DNA from: Brucella oryzae
GTDB lineage: Bacteria > Pseudomonadota > Alphaproteobacteria > Rhizobiales > Rhizobiaceae
Direction of reading: 5' to 3'
Length of the DNA: 64,000 nt
NCBI GenBank assembly: GCA_012103035.1
Contig: JAAVLL010000003.1
Location: forward strand, 124,001 to 188,000
Part shown: piece by piece, positions 1 through 10,387 of the stretch
Numbering within the stretch: the stretch's first letter is position 1
Layout of the letters: each line of letters starts with the position of its first letter
Program-made: the position numbers and the translations under genes
Notes under the pieces: model-generated
What the model was told of the DNA's origin: nothing
Databases searched by the model: none
Seen by the model: the letters and a program-made list of their open reading frames with translations, nothing else

Positions 1-157
1 TGCGGAACGCACTGACACCGTTGGCCAGAAGAGATGCCGCAAGAGTGTCGCCATTGCGTCCGCGCATCGGACGACCGTCGAAACTAAAGGCGACCGTCGC
101 TTCGCGTGATTGATTGGTTGCATCACGGGTTGGGTGATCGTTAATGGGCCGGAACAT
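1..157 (-). CDS. (2Fe-2S)-binding protein, partial (C-terminus off the window)
   Basis: The first 52 residues of a small ferredoxin-like subunit; the rest lies beyond the left edge. The stretch FSFDGRPMRGRNGDTLAASL is the typical start of the Fer2_4 fold, which in opine, sarcosine and cyanide-synthase type oxidoreductases carries electrons beside an FAD subunit. The ATG lies 17 bases inside the 3' end of the upstream FAD oxidoreductase gene, so the two look translationally coupled. Known for the family: such subunits work with a second FAD/NAD protein that would lie further left. The cysteine ligands are not visible because the gene is cut. Confidence 0.75.
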   Translation of the reverse strand, partial: MFRPINDHPTRDATNQSREATVAFSFDGRPMRGRNGDTLAASLLANGVSAFR

Positions 158-1251
158 GGAACCTCTTCGGGGTGAATGGAGCCAGGGCTTCAGGCAACCG
201 GGCGGTTTTGCGAGCGCGGGTCCGAGTGTCATTGCATGGACACCGGCAAGTGTTACGCCTGAGTGACAGCTTGTAACGAAAGCTGGTGGATCATCGTCGG
301 TCTGATCGTAGATCGGAAATCCGTCAGGGCTCATAACGCGCAGCGCCGACCATGTCCGCACCACATTGAGATGCTGCAGCAGCGGAAACATCTGTATTGC
401 CCTGTCCGCCATCACGGACAGAACGCCGGTGCCGGTAATGTTTTCGAAGCCGACATCTTCCTTGCTGTCGCCGATCATGACACCACCTTCGTTCGTCTGG
501 CGGATCGTGACCATTGGATTATCCAGAAAGGAGCCGTCTTCTCGGTGACGATCAATTGCCCTCGACTGGGCTTTACCGGAGCATCGAGACCGATCATCGG
601 CGCAAGCCGAGCATTACCGAGACCTGCGGCAAGAACCAGCTTTCTTGATCGAACCTCACCCCATTGCCCTTTATATTGTAGCCTTGCAATGTCCGTTCGA
701 TAGTCTCGACGGGATGTGCAGGGCGGTATTCACTGCCCTTTATGGTGAGGTATGTATGCAGGGCGCGCATGAGCAGAAGTGGATTGGCATGGCCATCAAG
801 CGGACTAAAGACGGCACCTTCAACCTTGTTGCCAATATGTGGTAGCCGTCTCTTCACCTCGTCATGGTCAGTATCTGATAGGGAAAATGCATTGTATCGG
901 GCTGAGCGTGAAATTGCTTTAGTTTCGTCAGTCGCGCGTCGATTTCTTTTTGGGAAAGACAGAGCGTAAAGCCGCCGGGTTGCCGATGGGCGACATCAAT
1001 GCCGGTTTCATCGTGCAGAATAGCTGCCAGTTCGTTCCATTCCTTGGCGGAACGCTGTGTCCAGGCCGAATAGGGCGGCAGGGTTAGCCCTTTGATTGCA
1101 CCCATACTAAAGCAAAATTGCTGCGGGAGGCACGAAATGCAATGTCGCCTTCATCGAGCAGAATGACGCTTTCGCCGCTGCGTGCGAGGCCGAATGCGAT
1201 CGAGGCTCCCACGATACCGCCGCCCACGACAATTGTTTCTGCTTCTGTCAT
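141..1251 (-). CDS. FAD-dependent glycine/D-amino-acid oxidase family oxidoreductase (several frameshifts)
   Basis: DadA/SoxB-like flavoenzyme of about 370 residues. The N-terminus has the dinucleotide-binding motif [19 protein letters not shown] followed by [15 protein letters not shown]. The C-terminus ends in [17 protein letters not shown], the usual ending of opine/sarcosine oxidase beta subunits. The frame changes near 1090, 855, 590 and 215 while similarity continues across each, so at least four single-base errors are likely. I chose the ATG at 1251; a GTG at 1266 is also open. The gene follows the amidase and overlaps the 2Fe-2S gene, which suggests oxidative deamination of an imported amino-acid derivative. 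The substrate cannot be read from sequence. Confidence 0.72.
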
Positions 1252-1374
1252 TTTATAGTGCGACACGTTGTTTCTTTCAGCTTTGCGACCGGCATCTCTA
1301 TGGGCTTAAGTGAGAGAATGGGCGTGGTATCTGCGCTCTTCAATGAGCCCCACGCATAGATCAATTACCTGCTG

Positions 1375-2740
1375 TTATAGGCAGGTTGCGAGCAGCGATT
1401 TCTGAACGGCTATGCCTATTTGTAAAAGCGCATAATCGCGTTGATTATGGCCGATGAGCATCATGCCAACGGGTGCGCTATCGGGTGGCTGGATCGGTAT
1501 TGTCAACGCAGGCAGATCAAGGAAGTTTGCCAAATTACAGTTGCGTAAAATAAGGGCGCTCATGGCTTCAAAGGCTTGCGGTGTCTCAACATCGGCAATG
1601 AGTGGCGCAACCACCGGGCAGGTCGGCATGACGATAGCATCATATGCCTGAATCTTCGTGCGCACCGCTACAGTAATCGCCTGCCGTTGTCGTAGTGCGT
1701 CAATATAATCGGTGGCGCTGATGGATGCGCCTTTGCGCAGACGCGCGAGAAAGATCGGATCGATGCGTTCGGGATGGCTGGTAATGAGATTTCGATGAAT
1801 GGAAAATGCTTCAGCCGGGGAAATTCCACCTCGGGCATTGAGATCGCGAATATTCATTATTTCCGGCAGGCTTATATGAGAAAGAACGGCACCTTTCTCC
1901 GACAACCTCGTCAATGCCGCTGAAAATGCCTGCGCAACTTCGGGCAAAAGGTCTTTCAACGGTTCTCCGTCGATGATGGCGATACGAAGTCCCTTGAGAG
2001 GCAGAGGAGGGGAAAATGAAATCTGCGTTGCATCTGGGTCGCCAAGAGCCGCATTGATCCTTGCACAACACGATACCGACATGGCAATCGGGCCGACAGT
2101 GTCCAGCGAATAGGAACGAGGAAATACGCCTTCTAGCAGAGAAGATGAAAAGGATGGCTTGAAACCCGAAACACCGCAAAGAGCGGCTGGCGCGCGAATG
2201 GAACCACCCGTATCGGTGGCAAGGAGCCGGCACACATGGCGTCGGCAACAGCGACGGCAGAGCCGGAAGAAGAGCCGCCCGGAATGCGTCCGCGCACTCT
2301 GTCCCACGGATTGCGCGGTGTGCCGAAATTCCGGTTAAGGCCGATGCCTGAAAACGCAAACTCGGACATGCTTGTGCGACCAATGAGTATAGCACCTGCT
2401 GCGCGCAGACGTCTGACTGCTTTCGCGTCGGTTTGGGCTGCGGGCTCCTCATCACGGGCAATCGACCCGGCCCGTGTGATTTCGCCCGCTATGTCGAATG
2501 CGTCCTGACCGAGATCGGGATGCCGCAAAGCGGCAAGGTAGCATCGCGCCATAAGGCGTGACGGTCGATATGATCGGCCAGATCGCGGGCACGATCATGC
2601 CAGACCTGCATGAAGCTGTTCGCACCTTCGCCCGCGGGATCGTCTATTCTCTCCAGCGCTTCTTCGACGAGCTGGCGCGCCGTGGTGGTCCCCGTGTGCA
2701 GGGCAGTGGAAAGGGCAGCAATCGTCCTGTTGTTTCGCAT
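1375..2740 (-). CDS. Amidase (amidase signature family), two frameshifts
   Basis: About 455 residues, the normal length of AtzF/GatA-type amidases. The signature IPGGSSSGSAVAVADAM holds the conserved serines, and ATDTGGSIRAPAALCGVSGF supplies the catalytic nucleophile serine; MPTCPVVAPLI marks the C-terminal part. The frame breaks near 2550 (after CGIPISV) and near 2228, where TTGCC should be TTGGCC. The family hydrolyses carboxamides to acid and ammonia through a Ser-cisSer-Lys triad. It lies between the FAD oxidoreductase and an amino-acid ABC importer on the same strand, so it probably acts on the imported compound. Confidence 0.8.
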
Positions 2741-2749
2741 GATACAGGC

Positions 2750-3498
2750 TTAGTGCAGGATTTGCGAAAGAAACAGTTTTGAACGCGGATGTTGCGGATT
2801 GGAGAAAAATTCTTCGGGCGCGTTGGTCTCGACGATCTGTCCTGCATCCATGAAAATGACCCTGTCGGCGACCTCGCGGGCAAAACCCATTTCATGGGTT
2901 ACGCAGAGCATCGTCATGCCGTCGCCTGCAAGTGACACCATCGTGTCGAGCACTTCTTTGACCATTTCCGGATCAAGCGCGGAGGTCGGCTCATCAAACA
3001 GCATGATTTTCGGGTTCATGCACAAGGCGCGAGCAATGGCGACCCGCTGCTGTTGCCCGCCGGATAACTGGCCCGGATATTTATGGGCCTGTTCCGGGAT
3101 CTTGACGCGGGTGAGATAATCCATCGCGATTTCTTCGGCATTTTTACGCGACATTTTTCGCACCCATATCGGGGCGAGCGTGCAATTTTGAAGAATGGTC
3201 AGATGCGGAAACAGGTTGAAATGCTGAAACACCATTCCAACATCCCGACGCACTTCGTCCACTCTTTTCAGGTCATTAGTCAGTTCTGTGTCGCCAACGA
3301 CGATTTTGCCTTTCTGATGTTCCTCCAGACGGTTGATACAGCGGATCATCGTCGATTTTCCCGAACCGGATGGTCCACAAATGACGATTTTTCTCCCTTT
3401 TCTACGGTCAGATTGATGTCTGACAGAACCTGAAAGTCCCCATACCATTTGCTGACATTGGACAGGGATACAGCGAGAGGCGATATTTCTGGTTGCAT
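2750..3498 (-). CDS. Polar amino-acid ABC transporter ATP-binding protein (GlnQ/HisP type), one frameshift
   Basis: ATPase of about 249 residues. It has Walker [16 protein letters not shown], the Q-loop in [13 protein letters not shown], signature [15 protein letters not shown], Walker [13 protein letters not shown] and the H-loop CVTHEMGF. The likely start is the ATG at 3498 ([16 protein letters not shown]); the frame shifts near 3395 in an A run just before Walker A. Downstream of the two permeases on the same strand, it completes a standard importer that powers uptake of a polar amino acid or opine-like compound. It closely resembles the ATPase at 29.8 kb. Confidence 0.88.
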
Positions 3499-3526
3499 GA
3501 GTTTGATCCTTGAAATTTCAGAACAT

Positions 3527-4185
3527 TCAGCCGGCTTTTGGAGACAGGCGCATCCGTGTCTCGATCATCCTGACAAGCGCTGAGAAACACAGTGCGAGGG
3601 TAAGGAAAATTATGCCGACAACTGTCATTGGCTCCGCGTAGCGAAAGGTCTCTGAAGCGATCTCCAGTGCAATGGACAGCATTTCCGGGACGGCGATAAC
3701 AGCCAGATAGGGCGTCGCCTTCAACAGCGAGACAAAGTAATTGCCCATGGGCGCAGCAACATTGCGCAGCATCTGCGGCGCGATCACCAGCAGCACCAGT
3801 TGCAGGCGTTTCAGACCGAGTGCCTTTGCCGCCTCGAACTGGCCTCTCGGAATTGAATCGATACCCCTTTGAAGACTTCTGCAAGATATCCGCTGTAATA
3901 AAGACTTAAGGCAAATACCCCGACGAAAAGGGCTGGCAATGTCAGTCCATATTCAGGCAGAACGAAGTAAAAGAAGTAAATCTGCACCAGAAGGGGCGTG
4001 GATCTGATAACGTCGATCAGGAAGCGCATGGCATAACGACCTGGCCGGCGAACGGCGCAGGATTTCCCAGAGAAACCCAGAAATGCCGCGCCAAGACAGC
4101 CGATTATAGTGGCAAGCAACGTGGTCGTCAGGGTGCTGAGGATACGCGGCAGGATCGACAGTGCGAATTCGAAACTAAAGGTCAT
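3527..4185 (-). CDS. Amino-acid ABC transporter permease (HisM/ArtQ type), one frameshift
   Basis: Inner-membrane subunit of about 218 residues starting MTFSFEFALSILPRILSTL. Hydrophobic segments alternate with LLVQIYFFYFVLPEYGL. The EAA loop lies around VFKGVSIQFREASS with the pattern continued after the frameshift (near 3800) by RLQLVLLVIAPQMLRNV. The start overlaps the end of the other permease gene by about 10 bases, so the two are coupled, as is usual for heterodimeric polar amino-acid importers. Substrate unknown. Confidence 0.82.
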
Positions 4186-4833
4186 GGGCAACCTCGCGGC
4201 CACGGCTCACTCGGCGTTCGATCATGCGTCCAATTATGGTTGCAGGATAGCATATCAAAAATAGACGATCAGAAGCGCGGTATAGATTTTGGCAGGGCCA
4301 TAGTGGATTTGCGACAGGGCTTTCGCAAGAAAGGTCATGTCGGCCAAGGTTACAAGGGAGACGAGCGAGGTTCCCTTGACGAGCTGGATGAACTGATTGA
4401 TGAATGTCGGCGTCATGGCGGCCAGAGCCTGTGGCAATTCGATTAGATAAAGAATGCGCAGACGGCGGAAACCCAAGGCATAGCCGGCTTCGACCTGTCC
4501 CTGGTCCAGTGCTTGAAGAGCGGCGCGGACAGCCTGGCTGCCATAGCCGCCAATATTGAGCCCCAGCACCATGGCGCCTACGGTCATTGCTGAGAGTTGA
4601 ACGCCGAGACCCGGCAGGGAAAAATAGAAACCGTAAATAAGGATGATGACCGGAGAGCTGCGCCAAAACTCGATGATGGCGGTTACAAGCAGTCGAGTGA
4701 TGCCCTTTGTGAAATGTTGCGCTACACCGAAAACGAAGGCGAATGGAACAGCATAGAGCATACCATACAACGTCACCTTGATGGTGACGTTGATGCCGAC
4801 GAGAATATTCGCCAGAATATCGAACATGCTCAT
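4175..4833 (-). CDS. Amino-acid ABC transporter permease (HisQ/ArtM type)
   Basis: About 219 residues, starting MSMFDILANILVGINVTIKV. It has five or so membrane segments and a clear EAA loop around VRAALQALDQGQVEAGYALG. One frameshift near 4253 moves the last 25 residues (ATIIGRMIERRVSRG) into another frame. The start codon overlaps the stop of the binding-protein gene (ATGA). It forms the permease pair with the next gene. Confidence 0.84.
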
Positions 4834-5714
4834 TTGGGCTGTTCCGGTGCCGAGCAGAGTTGTTCTGCGGTCTTGTTTGGTGGAAGATTGTTTTGGTGAA
4901 GCCGGTATCGAGGATGATCTTTTCGAGTTCCCCGCTATCCTTCAGCTTGTTAAGCTGTTCATTGTAAAGATCGCGCAAGTCGGTGTCATCCGGACGAAAA
5001 GCGATGGCCGTTACCATTGCGACATCATCGCCTTCGGCATTCTTCAGCGGAATGAACGGATCGGCTCTTTCAATCCCTTTTACGTTTGGATCTGACATGG
5101 TGGCAATGATTGTAGCCGCTGACATAACAACGGCGTCCACGCGTTTGGCGACAAGCGCAGAAACCATAGATTCAACATCCTGAAACTGCTGCATCTGGGA
5201 TTCGGGCACTCCGCCTGAATTGCGTGAGCTGCATTACCCGATCCCCGGGCACCCGCGAGCCTTACCTTCGGATTGTTCTTTACATCCAGAAAGCTGTGAA
5301 GATTCAGCGGATTTCCTGAAGCGACCAGCAGGCCATCACCGCTCGTAAGGTCGGGTTCGCTAAAGATGACCGATTTGCAGCGGGCAGGCGTGATGCCAAC
5401 GCCCGCAGCTGTCATGTCAAATCGGCCAGCCAGCAAACCGGGTATCATCGTGCTGAATTCACCGATGACGAATTTCACTTCCGTTACGCCAAGCGGTGCT
5501 AAAGCCGCACGAATGATGGCTGGTTGTAAACCGGCAACTTTGCCATCCTTATCGAGATAGCCCCAGGGAACACGGTTATGAATTCCAATGGTTACGCTTT
5601 TTCTGAGAGAATTCGATCCTTGGTGGTTTCGGCCTGCGCCGGAACTGCGGTCAAACCTGTCAGGATAGCAATTGCAATGGCGGGAAATGCAGGATTACGA
5701 GAAAGTCTGCTCAT
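4830..5714 (-). CDS. Periplasmic amino-acid-binding protein of the ABC importer (frameshifted)
   Basis: Family 3 solute-binding protein. The Sec signal peptide is MSRLSRNPAFPAIAIAILTGL ending in VPAQA. Core motifs are LLAGRFDMTAAGVGITPARC and VIFSEPDLTSGDGLLV in lobe 1 and FRPDDTDLRDLYNEQLNKL near the C-terminus. Frames change near 5590, 5480, 5215 and 4885; after the last one the protein ends QLCSAPEQPK with a TGA overlapping the permease ATG. It captures the ligand in the periplasm. Expression is probably controlled by the LysR gene 66 bases upstream. Confidence 0.8.
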
Positions 5715-5779
5715 GGTGATCCCCTGATATTTATGGTTGGACGGCTGCTGAAGCCTAGCTTCCTCAGTCGATAAGGGGA

Positions 5780-6764
5780 TCATAAAGTGCACTCTATCCA
5801 GATCAATTGCCCCATACGCAACACTCGATACGTTGCGGTTATGGGCGCTTTAGCCGAGATCGCGTAGGCTTCTTGCACCAGTAGGGGTAATGTGCGCGCC
5901 TGCATCAATGCGGCAGCCATGGCATTGACAATACGTGAACGCTGAATGTCGGGTCTGAAAAGCAGATGACTTTTGAAATAGACATCCGGGGTGAAAGGTC
6001 GTACCTCAAGTCCACGTTCAGAAAACCCGTCGGCGGCGATCGGGTTGGCAATTCCAACACCTATCCCTTCAAGGGCGAGCGCACAGACAGTCGCTGAATT
6101 CGGCGTCTCGATCACCACGGATGGCTCCGCCTCATATTTGCGAAATATGGTGTCGAGATCTTCACGTATCTGATCTCCCGGCGCCAGAGCAATGAATGGT
6201 TCACGGTGTAAAAATTCTGGGCGGATTGTCTTCTGCGAAGTTAGCGGATGTTCGCGTGGTAGCACGCAGACTGCTTTAAAACTGGCAAAACGTTGATGAT
6301 CGATACCTGAAAGATCAATTTCATCTGCTGCCAGTCCAATGTCGAACTGCCCGGTTGCAACGAGATTTTTGATATTGGGGAGAGTCTATATGCAGCGTGA
6401 CCGCGACATCGCTGTGGTCCTGCTGAAAGAGTTTGACCGCGCGCGGAACGAGCGTCGAGCCCATGGCTGCCAGACTGGCTATACGAATATGGCCGGAGCC
6501 AAAATCGCGAATTTTGAGCGCCGACGCTTTAAGACGGTCCATGGCAAGGAAGGCATTGGCCACTTCTTCCGAAAACAACTGACCTTCCGGGGTGATGACC
6601 AGTCGCCCACGAACCCGATTGAAAAGCAGAAATCCGAGTGAAGCTTCGAGATCGGCTATGGAGCGGCTGATTGCCGGTTGTGAAATGTCCAGCAGTTCAG
6701 AAGCCCTTGAAGCCGAGCCACCGCTGATGACTGCGCGGAAAATCTCCAATTGACGAAAGTTCAC
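5780..6764 (-). CDS. LysR-family transcriptional regulator (one frameshift)
   Basis: The N-terminal winged helix is clear: NFRQLEIFRAVISGGSASRA, then LDISQPAISRSIADLEASLG. A C-terminal effector domain follows (IETPNSATVCALALEGIGVG). I chose the GTG at 6764 because family members begin exactly there; an ATG at 6800 adds twelve residues. The frame shifts near 6345. The gene lies upstream of the importer on the same strand and divergent from the metC-like gene, so it could control either. OccR/NocR-type regulators commonly control opine importers, which fits the neighbourhood but is not proof. Confidence 0.82.
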
Positions 6765-6906
6765 AAGCGCAGGGCTCCCAATTTTTCCGATATGTACCAA
6801 GTTTCCCGGAATTCACCTATAATCAGATTGCATGGAGCTAGAACCCTTAGTCAATTGAGTTCATCTCCCGTCGGCGTTTTCTGTGGGGAAGAAAGGTACC
6901 CTGCCG

Positions 6907-8112
6907 ATGTACGACCAGACCAAATGCGTTCACCATCCGATCGTTTCCCAGGAGGGCTTTGTAAGCCTTGGCGTCGCGACTTACCGCGCTTCGACAATCG
7001 TCTTTGATGATGCACAATCCTATAGCAAGCGTCAGAGCCGTGGCCCGGACGGTTACAGTTACGGCCTTTATGGCACACCGACAAGCCGTACGCTTGAAGC
7101 GCAATTGACACAACTTCATGGCGGGGTGGGTACTGTTTTGCTACCCTCAGGTCAGGCTGCTATTACGGGCATAATGCAGGCGATGTTGCGCCCCGGCGAT
7201 CGGGTTTTGGTCCCCAGCAGTGCGTACCCGCCGGTGCTGGCTTATTGTAGGGATTATCTTCAGGAATTCGGTATTAACCACACGATATACGATCCACTTT
7301 GCGGTGCCGAGATTGAAAAGCTGTTCGACCCTCGCACAAGGCTCGTCTGGGTGGAAAGTCCCGGATCGACCAGTCTTGAGGTGCAGGATTTGCCGGCAAT
7401 CGTTCAGGCGGCACATCGCGCGGGTATATTGGTCGGCTGTGACAATACCTGGGCGTCACCGCTTTTATGCAAGCCATTGGCGCTCGGTGCGGATTTTGTC
7501 GTCGAGGCACTGACAAAATATGTTGGCGGCCATGCGGACGTGCTGATGGGCTCGGTCAGCATGCGTGAAGAAGTCCATGCCGAAAGATTGCGTGGTTGGC
7601 TGCGGTCAATGGGCATAGGCGTTTCTCCCGATGATTGCTCGCTTGTCCTGCGTGGGCTGGAGACAATGGGGTACGCCTTGCGCATGTGGGCCGCATAGCA
7701 GCCGACATCGCACATAAGATCGGTCTTTCCACTGCTGTACAGCAGGTGCTTCACCGTCTCTTCCAAATCATCCCGGCCATGCAAGTTTTCTGCGCGATTT
7801 CAGCGGTGCGAGCGGCTTGTTCAGCGTCGAACTGAAGCCTGAGGCCGCCCCTTTCCTTAGCTCAGCTCTGGATGGGCTGAAATGCTTTGCAATCGGTGCT
7901 TCATGGGGTGGAACCCATAGTCTCCTTGCGCCGATTACGCTGGTCCGTGGCGGTGATTCCGCTTTGCCGCAGCAGGAGCGCACTTATCTAAGGATCAGTA
8001 TCGGCCTCGAAGACTCTGACGATATCTGGGACGATCTGAATATGATTTTTATCGCCTGGAGCGCGAACTCCAGAACCTCTCGCATCCATTGAAAACTACT
8101 GTAAGGAACTGA
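6907..8112 (+). CDS. metC: Cystathionine beta-lyase-like PLP enzyme (MetC/Cys-Met metabolism family), frameshifted
   Basis: About 400 residues. Family motifs are YGLYGTPTSRTLEAQL, LLPSGQAAITG (PLP phosphate binding), WVESPGSTSLEV, GCDNTWASPLL (the Asp that binds the pyridine N) and VEALTKYVGGHADVLMG with the Schiff-base Lys. The C-terminus SWGGTHSLLAPI also fits. Frames change near 7690, 7770 and 8050. I favour the ATG at 6907; a GTG at 6883 is in frame. Cystathionine lyases release homocysteine, ammonia and pyruvate. A RidA gene follows by four bases, consistent with clearing the 2-aminoacrylate produced by such chemistry. Confidence 0.82.
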
Positions 8113-8115
8113 CAA

Positions 8116-8465
8116 ATGACCGTCAAAAGACATGTCCAGACACCCATCATGCATCGTGTTGTCGAGGCCGGTGGCTTGGTTTTATCGGCGGCACAACCGC
8201 TGATGATAAGAGCGCGGATATAAGCGGCCAGACCAGCCAGATACTATCGAAGCTCGAGAACTTCCTGCAACAGGGAGGAAGCGACAGGGATCATGTGGTA
8301 CAGGCGACAATCTATCTTTCCGACTTGTCACTGAAGGCTGCAATGAATGAAGTATGGACCAGTTGGTTTAAGCCAGACAATCTTCCGGCACGCGCTGCCG
8401 TCGGGGTCGCGGAACTCGCAAAGGGTACTTTGGTCGAGATCACCTTTGTTGCCGCTAAAATCTGA
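8116..8465 (+). CDS. RidA-family enamine/imine deaminase (one frameshift)
   Basis: A protein of about 116 residues starting MTVKRHVQTPIMHRVVEAGG. One T is missing in a T run near 8180, restoring LVFIGGTTADD. The C-terminal half carries QATIYLSDLS and the family arginine in PARAAVGVAELAKGTLVEI. RidA proteins hydrolyse reactive enamines released by PLP lyases. Its position directly behind the metC-like gene, in the same operon, matches that role. Confidence 0.85.
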
Positions 8466-8540
8466 ACAATTTGAATAGAGAGGCAAGCACGCATTGCTTG
8501 CCGATACGCCATATGGAACACAAGACAAGGAATATCTGCG

Positions 8541-9096
8541 ATGCTTGGTATCGGCGACACATTGCCTGAATTCGAAGTGACAGGCGTGAAACCCGGTTTT
8601 CATACAATTGAAGAGAATGGTGAAAGCGCATTTGAAACGCTGACACGCGATAGTTTTCAGGAAAATGGAAAGTCATCTTTTCTATCCGAAAGATTTCACC
8701 TTTGTTTGCCCGACCGAGATTGCCGCATTCGCAAGGCTGGCGGATGAATTCGCTGATCGGGATGCCGTCATTCTGGGTGGTTCGACGGATAATGAATTTT
8801 GCAAGCTGGCCTGGCGGCGCGATCATTCAGATCTCCATCGCCTGCCAATCTGGTCTTTTGCCGATAGCAATGGCAGTCTTGTCGATGGACTGGGTGTACG
8901 CGCACCGGAAGGTGTCGCATACCGATATACCCTTATCGTCGATCCGGAACATATCATTCAGCACGTCTATGCGACCAATCTGAACGTCGGACGCAATCCA
9001 ACGGATACGCTGCGGGTTCTTGACGCCCTGCAGACAGATGAACTGTGTGCCTGTAACCGCCAGCCCGGCGGGGAAACAATCAGTGTTGCCGCTTGA
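8541..9096 (+). CDS. AhpC/TSA-family peroxiredoxin (one frameshift)
   Basis: About 185 residues. The peroxidatic cysteine is in YPKDFTFVCPTEIAAFARLA and a C-terminal CXC (ELCACNRQPGG) probably holds the resolving cysteine. Lobes LVDGLGVRAPEGVAYRYTLI and HVYATNLNVGRNPTDTLRVL fit AhpC. The frame changes near 8665, before the active site. It reduces peroxides with a thioredoxin- or AhpD-type partner that is not encoded nearby. It follows ridA by 75 bases and may be co-transcribed. Confidence 0.85.
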
Positions 9097-9278
9097 TGCC
9101 AAGGCCTTCCAATGCCACTTGATACGGTTATGGTAAGCGGTGATGTGGATGACAGAGCGGTATGACCCAAGGTTGCACCGCGCTATATTGGACCGCTCGT
9201 ATTGCGTTGGCAATTTTGCTAACCAAAGACAGCCAGATGGCTCGTAATGGCGAGGCCGAAAAAGAAAATGGTATTGTG

Positions 9279-9948
9279 ATGGAACAGACCTATTCGACAT
9301 GGCATCTGAGTGCCAGCAATGAGGCAGCAATGGAAGATATCCATACACCTTATTGGCGCCATTTCATCAATGCCGTTCCCGAGCAGGACTTGTCCGGCTC
9401 TACCCTTCTCGATTTTGGCTGTAACCGTGGCGGCTTTTACGCCTGTTGCACAAGATGCGTCCGTTTACGCGGGGGTCGGTATAGACATTGCTTCAGCGTC
9501 GATCAGCGATGCAAACAATCTGGCGGGAGATTATCCCGTCAGCTATTTCGTGGGCAGTGATCCAACTCAGCTCGACGCAGCGTTCGATCTGGCGTTCAGC
9601 TATGAGGTTATCTATCTCTTGCAGGATCTTTCGGAGCATGCACGCCAGATGAAAGCGGCACTGCGGGAAAATGGCGTTTATTATGCAGTCACCGGCTGCC
9701 ACACCGAAAGCCCGCTCTGGAACCGGCGCAGGGATGTTATCGCGACGCGCAGCAATACACGTGTTCCAAGTTACTCTCCTGATGATTACATCAATGCCTT
9801 TGCGGATTGCGGTTTCAAGGTAACGTTGCGCCGATTTGGCTTTACCGATTTCGCACCACCGCCTGGCGATAGAAAGTTCCATCCCGGAATCATGGACGCC
9901 TTGACCTATAATGCCGAGGAAAAGATTTTATTCCGCTTCGCGAAATAA
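9279..9948 (+). CDS. Class I SAM-dependent methyltransferase (one frameshift)
   Basis: About 223 residues. Motif I is LLDFGCNRGGFLRLL (reconstructed across a frameshift near 9435), followed by GVGIDIASASISDANNL and FDLAFSYEVIYLL. Near the C-terminus is RKFHPGIMDALTYNAEEKIL. The substrate is unknown. It ends the metC-ridA-peroxiredoxin group and may be part of a sulfur or reactive-metabolite unit. Confidence 0.75.
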
Positions 9949-10040
9949 AACGCGCCGGCTTCGACCTTTAAAAATGTCATCGGCTATCCAGAAATGACGG
10001 CCGCTTTTTAACGTTTGACATAATTCCGCCGAATATCTAT

Positions 10041-10062
10041 TATTCTATAGTTAGATAGAATA
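10041..10062. promoter_or_regulatory. Palindromic operator (TATTCTAT-N6-ATAGAATA) before the ArsR-type gene
   Basis: A perfect 8+8 base inverted repeat with a 6-base spacer, ending 14 bases before the start codon at 10077. AT-rich palindromes of this shape at the promoter are typical binding sites of ArsR/SmtB repressors, so autoregulation is likely. Binding itself is inferred. Confidence 0.7.
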
Positions 10063-10076
10063 TTGGATTCTGACAT

Positions 10077-10367
10077 ATGGTTACAAACAAGGAACTGGAA
10101 GCTGCAGCGTCAATGTTCAAGGCGTTGTCAGACCCGCTAAGGCTTAAAACCCTGATAACCCTCTCTGAAAAAGAGTGCAGTGTCAGCGAGTTGTCCGAGA
10201 TCGAAGATGAAAAGATCGGCACCGTTTCGGCCCGGCTAAAGGTTCTTCTTGCCGCACGGTTGGTTCAGCGGCGAAAGGAAGGTCAGAACGCCATTTACTC
10301 TATTGTCGATCATCATGTCCTCGCCATGGTCAACAATGCCATTGACCATGCATGCGAAAATCACTGA
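10077..10367 (+). CDS. ArsR/SmtB-family metal-sensing repressor
   Basis: Intact 96-residue winged-helix protein. The recognition region is LSEKECSVSELSEI followed by EKIGTVSARLKVLLAARLVQ (recognition helix) and a wing RRKEGQNAIYSIVDHHVLAM. The C-terminal helix contains HH and ends HACENH, so metal ligands of the alpha-5 type are possible (D/H near 90-96). It is followed by a His-rich protein, which supports a zinc, nickel or cobalt signal rather than arsenic. Confidence 0.88.
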   Translation: MVTNKELEAAASMFKALSDPLRLKTLITLSEKECSVSELSEIEDEKIGTVSARLKVLLAARLVQRRKEGQNAIYSIVDHHVLAMVNNAIDHACENH

Positions 10368-10387
10368 ACGAAGAGAAGGGTGATATA

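Noticed and set aside
4175..5209. One 344-residue minus-strand frame joining binding protein and permease end
   Set aside because: It reads through the permease out of frame; true frames on either side match the binding protein and permease separately.
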